Source: Actinomadura kijaniata NBRC 14229 (GTDB lineage: Bacteria; Actinomycetota; Actinomycetes; Streptosporangiales; Streptosporangiaceae). Taken from it: a stretch of 57,104 bases of DNA. The notes below the pieces were generated by a model. That model did no database searches and had not been told where the DNA came from. It saw nothing but the letters and a program-made list of their open reading frames with translations. The stretch is from NCBI RefSeq assembly GCF_001552175.1, contig NZ_BCQR01000063.1, forward strand, positions 1 to 57,104. The letters run 5' to 3'. Both the position numbers and the translations under genes were made by a program. Positions 1 through 8,081 of the stretch are shown piece by piece (position 1 is the first letter of the stretch; the number at the start of each line of letters is the position of its first letter).

Positions 1-221
1 AACGCGACCGCCGCGGCCACGCCCGCCCCCACGGCGGCGACCAGCCCGGGGACCGGCCCGGGCACCGGCGAGGCCGGGCCGGTGGAGTCCTCGGCCAGCC
101 GCGCCGCCACCAGGACGGCCTCGGCGGCGACGAGCGCGGCGCAGGTCACCGCCAGCAGCGTTCCCTGGACGCGCAGCACGGTGCGCGCGGTGCGGACCGG
201 GCCGGGCGGAGGCTGTGCCAT
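1..221 (-). CDS. Partial hypothetical membrane protein (N-terminus only)
   Basis: Reading leftward from an ATG at 219-221, the frame stays open to the window edge, so only about 73 residues are visible. A GAGGGG ribosome-binding site lies just upstream of the ATG. The protein begins with a proline-rich, basic segment (MAQPPPGPVRTART), then a hydrophobic stretch rich in Ala, Val and Leu (about residues 17-37), a short polar Pro/Gly loop, and a second Ala/Val-rich segment at the edge. This pattern suggests a small multi-pass integral membrane protein. No family is recognisable from this fragment. The gene points the same way as the Lrp/AsnC gene behind it, separated by about 80 bases. Confidence 0.6.
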   Translation of the reverse strand, partial: MAQPPPGPVRTARTVLRVQGTLLAVTCAALVAAEAVLVAARLAEDSTGPASPVPGPVPGLVAAVGAGVAAAVA

Positions 222-302
222 GGCGTCCCCTCGTCGTGGAAGGTTCCGCCGGAAAGGGTTCCCGTCACCGCCGGCCCAAACGGGCGCGGGCCGCAGAAAC
301 GA

Positions 303-743
303 TCACAGCGGGGGGCGGCGGCCCTCCCAGGGGGTGCTCAGCACGACCGTGGTGCGGGTGGCGACGTTGGCGGCGGCGCGGATCTGCTGGAGGAGCTCCT
401 CCAGCTCGTTGGGGGTGCCGACGCGGACCTTGAGGATGTAGCTCTCCTCCCCCGCCACCGAGTGGCACGCCTCGATCGCGCTCAGATGGGCCAGCCGGTC
501 GGGCGCGTCGTCGGGGGCGGCCGGGTCGGTCGGCTTGATCGACACGAACGCCGTCAGCGCCAGGCCGATCTGCCCGTGGTCCAGCAGGGCGGTGAACCCC
601 CTGATGGCCCCGCGTTTCTGCAGCCGCCGCACCCGCTGGTGCACGGCCGACACCGACAGTCCCGTCTCCTTGGCCAGATCGGTGAAGCTCATCCGGCCGT
701 CCTCGGCCAGCAGGGCCATGATCTGACGATCGATCTCCTCCAC
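303..743 (-). CDS. Lrp/AsnC family transcriptional regulator
   Basis: A 146-residue protein of normal size for the Lrp/AsnC family. Residues 1-60 form the winged helix-turn-helix (EEIDRQIMALLAEDGR, then LAKETGLSVSAVHQRVRRL). The rest is the AsnC/RAM effector domain, including the typical GEESYILKVRV and ELEELLQQI segments and a closing TRTTVVLSTPWEGR. Family members sense amino acids or related small molecules as oligomers and control nearby amino-acid transport or metabolism. The start is a GTG inside GTGGAGGAGATCGATCG. The target is unknown; the upstream neighbour on this strand is the LacI gene, only 9 bases away. Confidence 0.92.
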   Translation of the reverse strand: MEEIDRQIMALLAEDGRMSFTDLAKETGLSVSAVHQRVRRLQKRGAIRGFTALLDHGQIGLALTAFVSIKPTDPAAPDDAPDRLAHLSAIEACHSVAGEESYILKVRVGTPNELEELLQQIRAAANVATRTTVVLSTPWEGRRPPL

Positions 744-752
744 CCGGAAAAT

Positions 753-1793
753 CTAGCGTGCGCGCGGCGTTCCCGCCTCACGGACCGAGCGGCCGCGCGG
801 CGGGCGGCAGCTGCCGCGGATCACCAGTTCGGTGGGGAGCAGCAGCGGGCCGGGCGCGGCGCGGCGGGACGGCTCGCGCGCGGCCGTCTCGCAGGCGTGG
901 TAGCCGACGGCGTGGCCGGAGCGGGCGACGGCGGTCAGCGGCGGGTCGCACAGCTCGGCCCAGGCGACGTCGTCGACCATCGCGATGGACACGTCGGCGG
1001 GGACGCGCAGGTCGAGTTCGCGGGCGACCAGCACGGCGGCCTCGCCCACCAGGTGCCCGGCGGCCAGCACGGCGGTGACGTCGGCGCGGGCCTGCAACAG
1101 CCCGGCCGCGGCGGCGTAGGCGCTGTCGCGTTCGGGACGGGCCGCGACGACCAGCTCCTCGTCGACCGGCACGCGCAGCCCCTCCAGGGTGGCGCGGAAG
1201 GCGCGTTCGCGCGCGTCGGCGGGACGGCCCGGCCCGGTGGCGCCGAGGAACGCGATCCGGCGGTGGCCGAGGCCCACCAGGTACTCGGTCAGCGACCGCA
1301 CGCCCGAGGCGTCGTCGGTCAGCACCGCCGGGACGCGCGGCAGCTCCGGCAGCGCGCGGTCGGCGAACACCACGGTCGTGCCCGCGCGGACGACGGGCCG
1401 CCAGGTCTCGGGGTCCCCGGCGGGAACGGCGATGATCCCGCCCACGCCCTGCGCGCGCATCCGTTCGACGATCTCGGCCTCGCGGGCGGGATCGCCCTGG
1501 GAGGCGTCCAGCAGCACGTGCTCGCCGAGCGAGCGGGCGCAGTCCAGCACCCCGGCGACCAGCGCGGCGCCGAACGGGTCGGTGACGTCGGGCACGACCA
1601 GGCCGAGGCCGCCGGCGCGGCGGGTCTTGAGGCTGCGGGCGGCGGCGCTGGGCCGGTAGTCCAGCTCGCGGGCGGCGGCCAGCACGCGTTCCCGGGTGGC
1701 CGCGCTGACGGGCCCGGCGCCGGAGAACACCCGCGAGACCGTGGCGATGCCGACGCCCGCGGCCGCCGCCACCTGCTTGATCGTCGCCGCCAT
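753..1793 (-). CDS. LacI family transcriptional regulator
   Basis: A 346-residue regulator. The N-terminal LacI helix-turn-helix is complete (TIKQVAAAAGVGIATVSRVF, about residues 4-23), followed by the hinge segment YRPSAAARSLKTRR and a periplasmic-binding-protein-like sugar-sensing domain (LGLVVPDVTDPF, GHRRIAFLGATG). The start is the ATG at 1793, which places the HTH at the normal distance from the N-terminus. The gene is divergent from an MsiK-like sugar ABC ATPase at 1923. Two identical 14-bp palindromes of the classic LacI/CcpA operator type lie between them, so autoregulation and control of the ATPase gene are likely. The effector is presumably a sugar or sugar phosphate. Confidence 0.95.
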   Translation of the reverse strand: MAATIKQVAAAAGVGIATVSRVFSGAGPVSAATRERVLAAARELDYRPSAAARSLKTRRAGGLGLVVPDVTDPFGAALVAGVLDCARSLGEHVLLDASQGDPAREAEIVERMRAQGVGGIIAVPAGDPETWRPVVRAGTTVVFADRALPELPRVPAVLTDDASGVRSLTEYLVGLGHRRIAFLGATGPGRPADARERAFRATLEGLRVPVDEELVVAARPERDSAYAAAAGLLQARADVTAVLAAGHLVGEAAVLVARELDLRVPADVSIAMVDDVAWAELCDPPLTAVARSGHAVGYHACETAAREPSRRAAPGPLLLPTELVIRGSCRPPRGRSVREAGTPRAR

Positions 1794-1830
1794 GCACGTC
1801 CTTTCGGAAATGTCCGGACCATCCTCTTCA

Positions 1831-1844
1831 TGGAAACGTTTCCA
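1831..1844. promoter_or_regulatory. LacI-type operator 1
   Basis: Perfect palindrome TGGAAACGTTTCCA (16 bp if the flanking A and T are counted). It has the central CG and symmetric arms typical of LacI/CcpA-family operators, and lies 38 bases before the lacI-type start, where it could block that promoter. An identical copy lies at 1894-1907. Confidence 0.85.
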
Positions 1845-1893
1845 TAGTATTGAATTCCCTCAATGAACAAAAGCCCTGATGGACAGGTCAGGG

Positions 1894-1907
1894 TGGAAAC
1901 GTTTCCA
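1894..1907. promoter_or_regulatory. LacI-type operator 2
   Basis: Second perfect copy of TGGAAACGTTTCCA, ending 15 bases before the ATG of the ABC ATPase gene, so it would sit in the 5' leader or at the start site. Its centre is 63 bp from that of operator 1, which is six helical turns. Confidence 0.85.
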
Positions 1908-1922
1908 TGAGAGGGGGCCGGG

Positions 1923-3134
<1,212 letters not shown>

Positions 3135-3146
3135 CCCGCCCGGCGC

Positions 3147-3183
3147 CCGGAGCCCCGGTCCCCCTCGGGGGCCGGGGCTCCGG
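3147..3183 (+). terminator. Hairpin terminator after the ABC ATPase gene
   Basis: Inverted repeat 3147-3158 (CCGGAGCCCCGG) with 3172-3183: a 12-bp perfect stem. The loop contains a further CCCCC/GGGGG pair. It begins 12 bases after the stop codon. There is no U tract, as is usual for actinobacterial terminators. Confidence 0.75.
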
Positions 3184-3244
3184 CCCGTTCGGAGCGGGCG
3201 CGACGACAAACGGGGGCGGCGCGGGTTTGTGCGGTCCGGTCCTT

Positions 3245-3265
3245 GGTCCGCGGGGGCCGCGGACC
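3245..3265. promoter_or_regulatory. Perfect inverted repeat just upstream of bioB
   Basis: GGTCCGCGG (3245-3253) and CCGCGGACC (3257-3265) are perfect 9-bp arms around three bases. The repeat ends 14 bases before the bioB ATG and abuts the CGAGG ribosome-binding site. It could be a repressor operator or an mRNA hairpin limiting ribosome access. It does not match the BirA box or the BioQ consensus that I know. Confidence 0.45.
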
Positions 3266-3279
3266 CGAGGATCGTTCGC

Positions 3280-4344
3280 ATGGATCTGAACGGGCTGGTG
3301 GACAAGGGGCTGCGCGGCGAGTCGGTCACGCGGGACGAGGCGCTGGCGGTGCTGGCGTCCTCCGACGACGAGCTGCTGGACGTGGTGGCCGCGGCGGGGC
3401 GGGTGCGGCGGCGGTGGTTCGGGCGGCGGGTCAAGCTCAACTACCTGGTGAACCTCAAGTCGGGGCTGTGCCCGGAGGACTGCTCGTACTGCTCCCAGCG
3501 GCTCGGGTCCGACACCGGCATCCTGAAGTACACCTGGCTCAAGCCCGAGCAGGCCGCCGCCGCGGCGGCCGCCGGGACGGCCGGCGGCGCCAAGCGCGTC
3601 TGCCTGGTGGCCAGCGGGCGCGGGCCGACCGACCGGGACATCGAGCGCGTCGCCACGACGATCGCCGCGATCAAGGAGACCAGTCCCGGGGTGGAGATCT
3701 GCGCCTGCCTGGGCCTGCTGTCGGACGGGCAGGCCGACCGGCTGCGCGAGGCCGGGGCGCACGCCTACAGCCACAACCTCAACACCTCCGAGGAGGCCTA
3801 CGCCGACATCTGCACCACGCACCGGTTCGCCGACCGGGTCGACACGGTCGAACGCTCCAGGCGGGCGGGGATGTCGGCCTGCTCCGGGCTGATCGCGGGC
3901 ATGGGAGAGGCCGACGGCGACCTGGTCGACGTGGCCCTGGCGCTGCGCGGGCTGGACGTGGACTCGGTGCCGGTGAACTTCCTGATCCCGTTCGAGGGCA
4001 CCCCGCTGTCGGAGACGTGGACGCTGACGCCGCAGCGCTGCCTGCGGATCCTCGCGATGGTGCGGTTCGTCTGCCCGGACGTGGAGGTGCGGCTGGCCGG
4101 CGGCCGGGAGATCCACCTGCGCACCCTCCAGCCGCTGGCGCTGCACGTCGTCAACTCGATCTTCCTCGGCGACTACCTGACCAGCGAGGGGCAGCCCGGC
4201 CGGGCGGACCTGGAGATGATCGCCGACGCCGGTTTCGAGGTGGAGCGCGCCGGGACCGACACCCTGCCCGGGCACCGCCGGCACACCGGCCGGGTCGCGG
4301 TGCGCAGGCGCGGTGCCGGGACCGACCTGCCGCCGAACGCCTGA
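3280..4344 (+). CDS. bioB: Biotin synthase BioB
   Basis: A 354-residue radical-SAM enzyme that inserts sulfur into dethiobiotin to make biotin. The cluster-binding CxxxCxxC motif is C64, C68 and C71 (LCPEDCSYCSQR), inside the BioB-specific context VNLKSGLCPEDCSYC. Later BioB signatures are also present: YSHNLNTSEEAY, GLIAGMGE, VPVNFLIPFEGTPL, and GGREIHLRTLQP. The ATG at 3280 follows a CGAGG ribosome-binding site; upstream in-frame codons lack one. No other biotin gene is in the window, so bioB stands alone between the ABC ATPase gene and the ROK gene. A perfect hairpin just before the start may regulate it. Confidence 0.96.
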   Translation: MDLNGLVDKGLRGESVTRDEALAVLASSDDELLDVVAAAGRVRRRWFGRRVKLNYLVNLKSGLCPEDCSYCSQRLGSDTGILKYTWLKPEQAAAAAAAGTAGGAKRVCLVASGRGPTDRDIERVATTIAAIKETSPGVEICACLGLLSDGQADRLREAGAHAYSHNLNTSEEAYADICTTHRFADRVDTVERSRRAGMSACSGLIAGMGEADGDLVDVALALRGLDVDSVPVNFLIPFEGTPLSETWTLTPQRCLRILAMVRFVCPDVEVRLAGGREIHLRTLQPLALHVVNSIFLGDYLTSEGQPGRADLEMIADAGFEVERAGTDTLPGHRRHTGRVAVRRRGAGTDLPPNA

Positions 4345-4375
4345 CCTCCGCCCCGCGCCCAGGGGCCGCGTCCCC

Positions 4376-4420
4376 GGTTCAGCGGTCGAGGGTTCAGCGG
4401 TCGAGGGTTCAGCGGTCGAG
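4376..4420. repeat. Three tandem 15-bp repeats spanning the ROK gene stop codon
   Basis: The unit GGTTCAGCGGTCGAG occurs three times without mismatch or spacer (4376-4390, 4391-4405, 4406-4420). Because 15 is a multiple of three, each unit carries an in-frame TGA on the minus strand. The ROK protein ends ALDR at the first TGA, and two further copies of TLDR-stop follow. The repeat lies in the convergent gap between bioB and the ROK gene. Confidence 0.9.
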
Positions 4421-5599
4421 GGCCTGCTCGATCCAGTCGCCGGAGGCGTCCAGGAGCAGGTGGCCCGCGCCGAGGATGCTGGCGTTGCGGCCGGCGCGGG
4501 AGGTGGCGATCTCCAGGTTGCGGGTGGCGAGCGGCAGGCACCGCTCGTAGATCGCGCCGCGCACCGTGGCGACCAGCGGCTCGGCGCCGGACAAACTGCC
4601 GCCGATCACCAGCGCGTCGGGGTTGAAGAAGTTCACCAGGGCGGTCAGCACGTCGCCGATGAGGCGGCCGGCGGTGCGCACGGCGCTGGTCGCCTGGGGG
4701 ACGCCGTCGGTGACCAGCTCGACGATGCGGGACGGGTGGTCCACCGCGATGCCCTGGCCGGCGAGCGCGGCGGCCAGGGCCGCGCCGCTCGCGTGGGCCT
4801 CCAGGCAGTCGGGATGGCCGCAGGAGCAGTCGACGGTGGCCTCCGACAGGATCCGGACGTGGCTGATGTCGCCGGCGGCGCCGCGCCCCCGGTGCAGGCG
4901 GCCGTCCACGATGACGCCGCAGCCGATGCCGGTGCCGAGCTTGATGACCATGAGGTTGTCCAGCTCGGGCCAGGAGTGCCGGTGCTCGCCGACCGCCATG
5001 AGGTTCGCGTCGTTCTCCACGAGCACGGGCACCGCGGCGTGGCCGGCGAGGAAGTCGCGCACCGGGAAGTCGTTCCAGCCGGGCATGCGCGAGGGCGACA
5101 CCACCTGCCCGGTGGCCGGGTCGACGGGGCCGGGCAGGCCGATGCCGACGCCCCGGACCGGCAGGTCGCTCAGGCCCTGGTCGCGGGCGAGGGCGCGCAG
5201 CTCGTCCAGGACGGTGGTCAGCGTCTTCTCCGGGCCGACGGCGATGTCGCACGTCAGGTCGGCCAGCGCGAGCGGGGCCCCGGCGAGGTCGGCGACCGCG
5301 AGCCGCGCGTGGTGCGCGCCGAGGTCGGCGATCAGGAAGACGCCCGCGGCGCGGGCGAGCCGCAGCCGGCGCGGCCGCCGTCCGCCGCGCGAGGCCCCGG
5401 CGCCCTCCTCGGCGAACAGCCCGGCCTCGATGAGCTGCTCGACGCGCAGCGAGACGCTGGACGCCGCCAGCCCGGAGAGCCGGGCGAGCTCGGCCCGCGA
5501 CTCCGCCTGGCCGGTCGCCACCAGGCGCACGAGCGCCGCCGGTCCGTCGTCTCTGTTGTTGCGCACCCCAGATAGATAGCATGCGCGAACTTCATCCAT
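4409..5599 (-). CDS. ROK family transcriptional regulator
   Basis: A roughly 396-residue ROK repressor with an N-terminal winged HTH (ALVRLVATGQAESRAELARL, then SGLAASSVSLRVEQL) and a sugar-kinase-like ROK domain. The ROK zinc site is present as CSCGHPDCLEAHASG, preceded by the GTGIGCGVIVDG segment. The start is uncertain: ATG 5599 is chosen, but TTG 5620 and GTG 5566 are in frame, and 5566 would begin right before the HTH. ROK regulators normally sense sugars or amino sugars. This one is divergent from an amino-acid-type ABC importer and is the likely regulator of that operon. Its 3' end carries the tandem repeat described separately. Confidence 0.92.
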   Translation of the reverse strand: MDEVRACYLSGVRNNRDDGPAALVRLVATGQAESRAELARLSGLAASSVSLRVEQLIEAGLFAEEGAGASRGGRRPRRLRLARAAGVFLIADLGAHHARLAVADLAGAPLALADLTCDIAVGPEKTLTTVLDELRALARDQGLSDLPVRGVGIGLPGPVDPATGQVVSPSRMPGWNDFPVRDFLAGHAAVPVLVENDANLMAVGEHRHSWPELDNLMVIKLGTGIGCGVIVDGRLHRGRGAAGDISHVRILSEATVDCSCGHPDCLEAHASGAALAAALAGQGIAVDHPSRIVELVTDGVPQATSAVRTAGRLIGDVLTALVNFFNPDALVIGGSLSGAEPLVATVRGAIYERCLPLATRNLEIATSRAGRNASILGAGHLLLDASGDWIEQALDR

Positions 5600-5606
5600 C
5601 AATCCG

Positions 5607-5636
5607 TTGACTTGCTCCAAATTAACGCTCTATCGT
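5607..5636 (+). promoter_or_regulatory. Candidate promoter of the amino-acid ABC operon
   Basis: A -35 box TTGACT (5607-5612), an 18-bp spacer and a -10 box TATCGT (5631-5636) resemble a housekeeping sigma promoter, 35 bases before the GTG at 5671. The half-repeat ACGCTCTA (5625-5632) overlaps the -10 and is matched by TAGAGCGT at 5665-5672. Confidence 0.5.
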
Positions 5637-5645
5637 CCAGATCGG

Positions 5646-5659
5646 CTTCGATTTCGAAG
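5646..5659. promoter_or_regulatory. Palindrome in the ROK/ABC divergent promoter region
   Basis: CTTCGA-TT-TCGAAG is a perfect inverted repeat with a two-base centre, placed just downstream of the candidate -10 box at 5631. This is where a repressor such as the divergent ROK protein would bind. It overlaps the AAGGA ribosome-binding region of the ATPase gene. Confidence 0.5.
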
Positions 5660-5670
5660 GAAGTTAGAGC

Positions 5671-6411
5671 GTGGGTGACCGAATGATCGAGGTTCGCGGG
5701 CTGCACAAGCGCTTCGGCGACCACGTCGCGCTGCGCGATGTGGACCTGGACGTGGCCAGGGGCGAGGTCGTCGTGGTGATCGGCCCGTCCGGATCGGGCA
5801 AGTCCACGCTGTGCCGGTGCCTGAACCGGCTGGAGACCCCGGACGCCGGGGAGGTCCGGATCGACGGCGCGCCGCTGCCCGCCGAGGGCCGGGCGCTGGC
5901 CCGGCTGCGCGCGGACGTGGGGATGGTCTTCCAGTCGTTCAACCTCTTCCAGCACCGGACCGTGCTGGACAACCTGACCCTCGCGCCGGTCCGCGTGCGC
6001 GGCCTGTCCCGCGCCGAGGCCGAGGAGCGCGCCCGGGAGCTGCTGGACCGCGTCGGCATCGGCGAGCAGGCGGGCAAGCTCCCGGCCCAGCTGTCGGGCG
6101 GGCAGCAGCAGCGCGCGGCGATCGCGCGCGCCCTGGCGATGCGGCCGAAGGCGCTGCTGTTCGACGAGCCGACCTCCGCGCTCGACCCCGAGATGGTGGG
6201 CGAGGTCCTCGACGTCATGACGGGCCTGGCCCGCGACGGCATGACCATGGTGGTCGTCACCCACGAGATGGGCTTCGCCCGCCAGGTCGCCGACCGCGTG
6301 GTGTTCATGGCCGACGGCGAGGTCGTGGAGACCGGCGCGCCCGCGGCCTTCTTCGACTCCCCCGCCAGCGACCGGGCCCGGGACTTCCTGGCCAAGGTCC
6401 TCAGCCACTAG
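5671..6411 (+). CDS. Polar amino acid ABC transporter ATP-binding protein (GlnQ-like)
   Basis: A 246-residue ATPase of the polar-amino-acid uptake type, with no C-terminal regulatory domain. Walker A GPSGSGKST is at 38-46, signature LSGGQ 141-145, Walker B LLFDEP near 163-167, and H-loop His 198 (VVTHEMGFARQ). MVFQSFNLFQHRTVLDN is the family Q-loop region. The GTG at 5671 follows a GAAGGAAG ribosome-binding site; ATG 5683 is an alternative. It is first in an operon with the binding protein, two permeases, an asparaginase-type hydrolase and CutC. The divergent ROK gene is the probable regulator. The substrate is likely an amino acid or an amino-acid-containing small molecule. Confidence 0.95.
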   Translation: MGDRMIEVRGLHKRFGDHVALRDVDLDVARGEVVVVIGPSGSGKSTLCRCLNRLETPDAGEVRIDGAPLPAEGRALARLRADVGMVFQSFNLFQHRTVLDNLTLAPVRVRGLSRAEAEERARELLDRVGIGEQAGKLPAQLSGGQQQRAAIARALAMRPKALLFDEPTSALDPEMVGEVLDVMTGLARDGMTMVVVTHEMGFARQVADRVVFMADGEVVETGAPAAFFDSPASDRARDFLAKVLSH

Positions 6412-6484
6412 CCGGCTCCCGGAATCCCCAGCCGTCCCACCGGCGCGCCCGTCCCGGCGCGCCACCCGAGAAAGGTTCACGATC

Positions 6485-7417
6485 ATGGTGCGTACCCTCG
6501 TGCCGCGGCGGACCGCGGTGGCCGCGGTCGCCGCGCTGTCGCTGACCGGCCTGGCCGCCTGCTCCGGCGACGGCACCGACCCGGCGGTCCCGGGCGCCGG
6601 CGGCGGCGCCAAGGACGACCTGGTCGCCGCGGCCCCGGTCGCGGCGAACCTGCCGGCCGGCTCCACCATGGAGAAGATCAGGAAGCGCGGTCAGCTCCTG
6701 GTGGGCGGCTCGCTGGACGCGCCGCTGCTGTCCCAGCAGAACCCGGCGACCAAGCAGGTCGAGGGGCTGGACGCCGACTTCGGGCGGCTGCTGGCCAAGT
6801 ACATCATCGGCAAGCCGAACGTGAAGATCGTCAACTCGGCGTCCGAGACCCGCGAGGCCCTGCTGTCCAACGGCACCGTGGACGTGGTGTTCCAGACCTA
6901 CAGCATCACCCCCGAACGCGCCAAGCAGGTCGCGTTCGCCGGGCCGTACTACAGCTCCGGCCTGGTCATCGCCACCAAGAAGGGCGCCGCGGGCATCACC
7001 TCGCCCGCCGACCTGAAGGGCAGGACCGTCATCGCGGGCGCCAACACCCCGGCGATCCCGGCCATCAAGAAGGCCGCCCCGGACGCCAAGATCGTGACGT
7101 TCGGCAGCGACCCCGAGTGCGTCCAGGCGCTCAAGCAGGGCCGCGGCGACGCCTACGTCCAGGACGAGGCCGTGCTGCTGGCCACCGCCAAGCAGGACCC
7201 GTCGGTCCAGATCCAGGGCAAGCCGTTCACCAGCGACCCCTACGGCATCGGGCTCAAGCACGGCGACGCGCAGATGAAGCAGTTCGTCAACGACTGGCTC
7301 AAGCAGATCCAGGCGTCCGGCCTGTGGGCGAAGGTCTGGAAGAACTCGATCGGGACGGTCGTGCCGGGCGAGGCCCCGCGGCCGCCCGCGATCGGGTCCG
7401 CGCCGGGCTCCGAGTGA
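6485..7417 (+). CDS. Amino acid ABC transporter substrate-binding lipoprotein
   Basis: A 310-residue extracellular solute-binding protein, family 3. The signal peptide has an Arg-rich start, an Ala/Val/Leu core and a lipobox LAAC with Cys 26, so it should be lipid-anchored outside the membrane. The mature part shows the family pattern: MEKIRKRGQLLVGG, EGLDADFGRLLAKYI, DVVFQTYSITPERAKQVAF, YYSSGLVI and DAYVQDEAVLLA. A low-complexity Gly/Ala/Pro linker follows the lipid anchor. The gene lies 73 bases after the ATPase gene with its own AGAAAGG ribosome-binding site. It belongs to the glutamate/aspartate-type binding proteins, but the ligand cannot be assigned. Confidence 0.94.
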   Translation: MVRTLVPRRTAVAAVAALSLTGLAACSGDGTDPAVPGAGGGAKDDLVAAAPVAANLPAGSTMEKIRKRGQLLVGGSLDAPLLSQQNPATKQVEGLDADFGRLLAKYIIGKPNVKIVNSASETREALLSNGTVDVVFQTYSITPERAKQVAFAGPYYSSGLVIATKKGAAGITSPADLKGRTVIAGANTPAIPAIKKAAPDAKIVTFGSDPECVQALKQGRGDAYVQDEAVLLATAKQDPSVQIQGKPFTSDPYGIGLKHGDAQMKQFVNDWLKQIQASGLWAKVWKNSIGTVVPGEAPRPPAIGSAPGSE

Positions 7418-7436
7418 CCGGGAGCCCCGCCCTGCC

Positions 7437-8081
7437 ATGAACGTCATCACCGACCACCTCTCCGAGTTCGGCGACGGCCTGCTGCTGACCGTCGGGCTGA
7501 CCCTGCTGTCCCTGGCGGGCGCGCTCGTCGCCGGGGTCGTCGTGGCCGCGATGCGGGTCAGCCCCGTGCGCGTGCTGCGCGCCGCGGGCATGGTCTACGT
7601 CGAGACGCTGCAGAACGTCCCGCTGCTGGTCTGGCTCGTGCTCGCCGTCTTCGGGCTGCCCGAGATCGGCGTCATGGCCGGGCTGTTCACCTCCTCGGTC
7701 GTGGTGATCGCCCTCTACCAGGGCGCCTACACGGCCGAGGCGGTGCGGTCCGGCATCAACGCGGTGCCGGTGGGGCAGGGCGAGGCCGCCCGGGCGCTCG
7801 GGCTCACGTTCCCGCAGTCCCTGCGGCTGGTGATCCTGCCGCAGGCGCTGCGGACGGTCGTCCAGCCGCTCGGCAACATCGCGATCATGACGCTGATGAA
7901 CACGGCGCTGGCCGCCGCCGTCGGCGTGGTGGAGCTGACCGCCGCCGCCAACCGGGTCAACCTGGCCGAGGCGCGGCCCATCTGGATCTTCGTCACGGCC
8001 GGTCTGGCCTACATGGCCCTGTCGGGGGCCATCGGCCTGGCGACCGGCACCCTGGAACGGAAGCTGGCGATCCTGCGATGA
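7437..8081 (+). CDS. Amino acid ABC transporter permease
   Basis: A 214-residue inner-membrane permease of the HisM/GluC type. It has several hydrophobic segments (LLLTVGLTLLSLAGALVAG near the N-terminus, LLVWLVLAVFGL, and others). The EAA loop that contacts the ATPase is EAARALGLTFPQSLRLVILP. The start ATG lies 20 bases after the binding-protein stop. The stop overlaps the next permease start by four bases (ATGA), indicating translational coupling. It is expected to form a heterodimer with that permease. Confidence 0.95.
   Translation: MNVITDHLSEFGDGLLLTVGLTLLSLAGALVAGVVVAAMRVSPVRVLRAAGMVYVETLQNVPLLVWLVLAVFGLPEIGVMAGLFTSSVVVIALYQGAYTAEAVRSGINAVPVGQGEAARALGLTFPQSLRLVILPQALRTVVQPLGNIAIMTLMNTALAAAVGVVELTAAANRVNLAEARPIWIFVTAGLAYMALSGAIGLATGTLERKLAILR

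Noticed and set aside
462..1847. Long plus-strand open frame opposite the Lrp and LacI genes
   Set aside because: Arg/Gly/His-rich translation without domains; it is the mirror of two clear minus-strand genes, a usual artefact at this GC content.
3206..3230. ACAAAC...GTTTGT repeat as a BirA box before bioB
   Set aside because: BirA boxes have TTGT...ACAA arms in the opposite order with a defined spacer; this does not fit.
4376..4420. Tandem 15-bp repeats as a CRISPR or iteron array
   Set aside because: Only three copies with no spacers, overlapping a stop codon; no cas or replication genes nearby.
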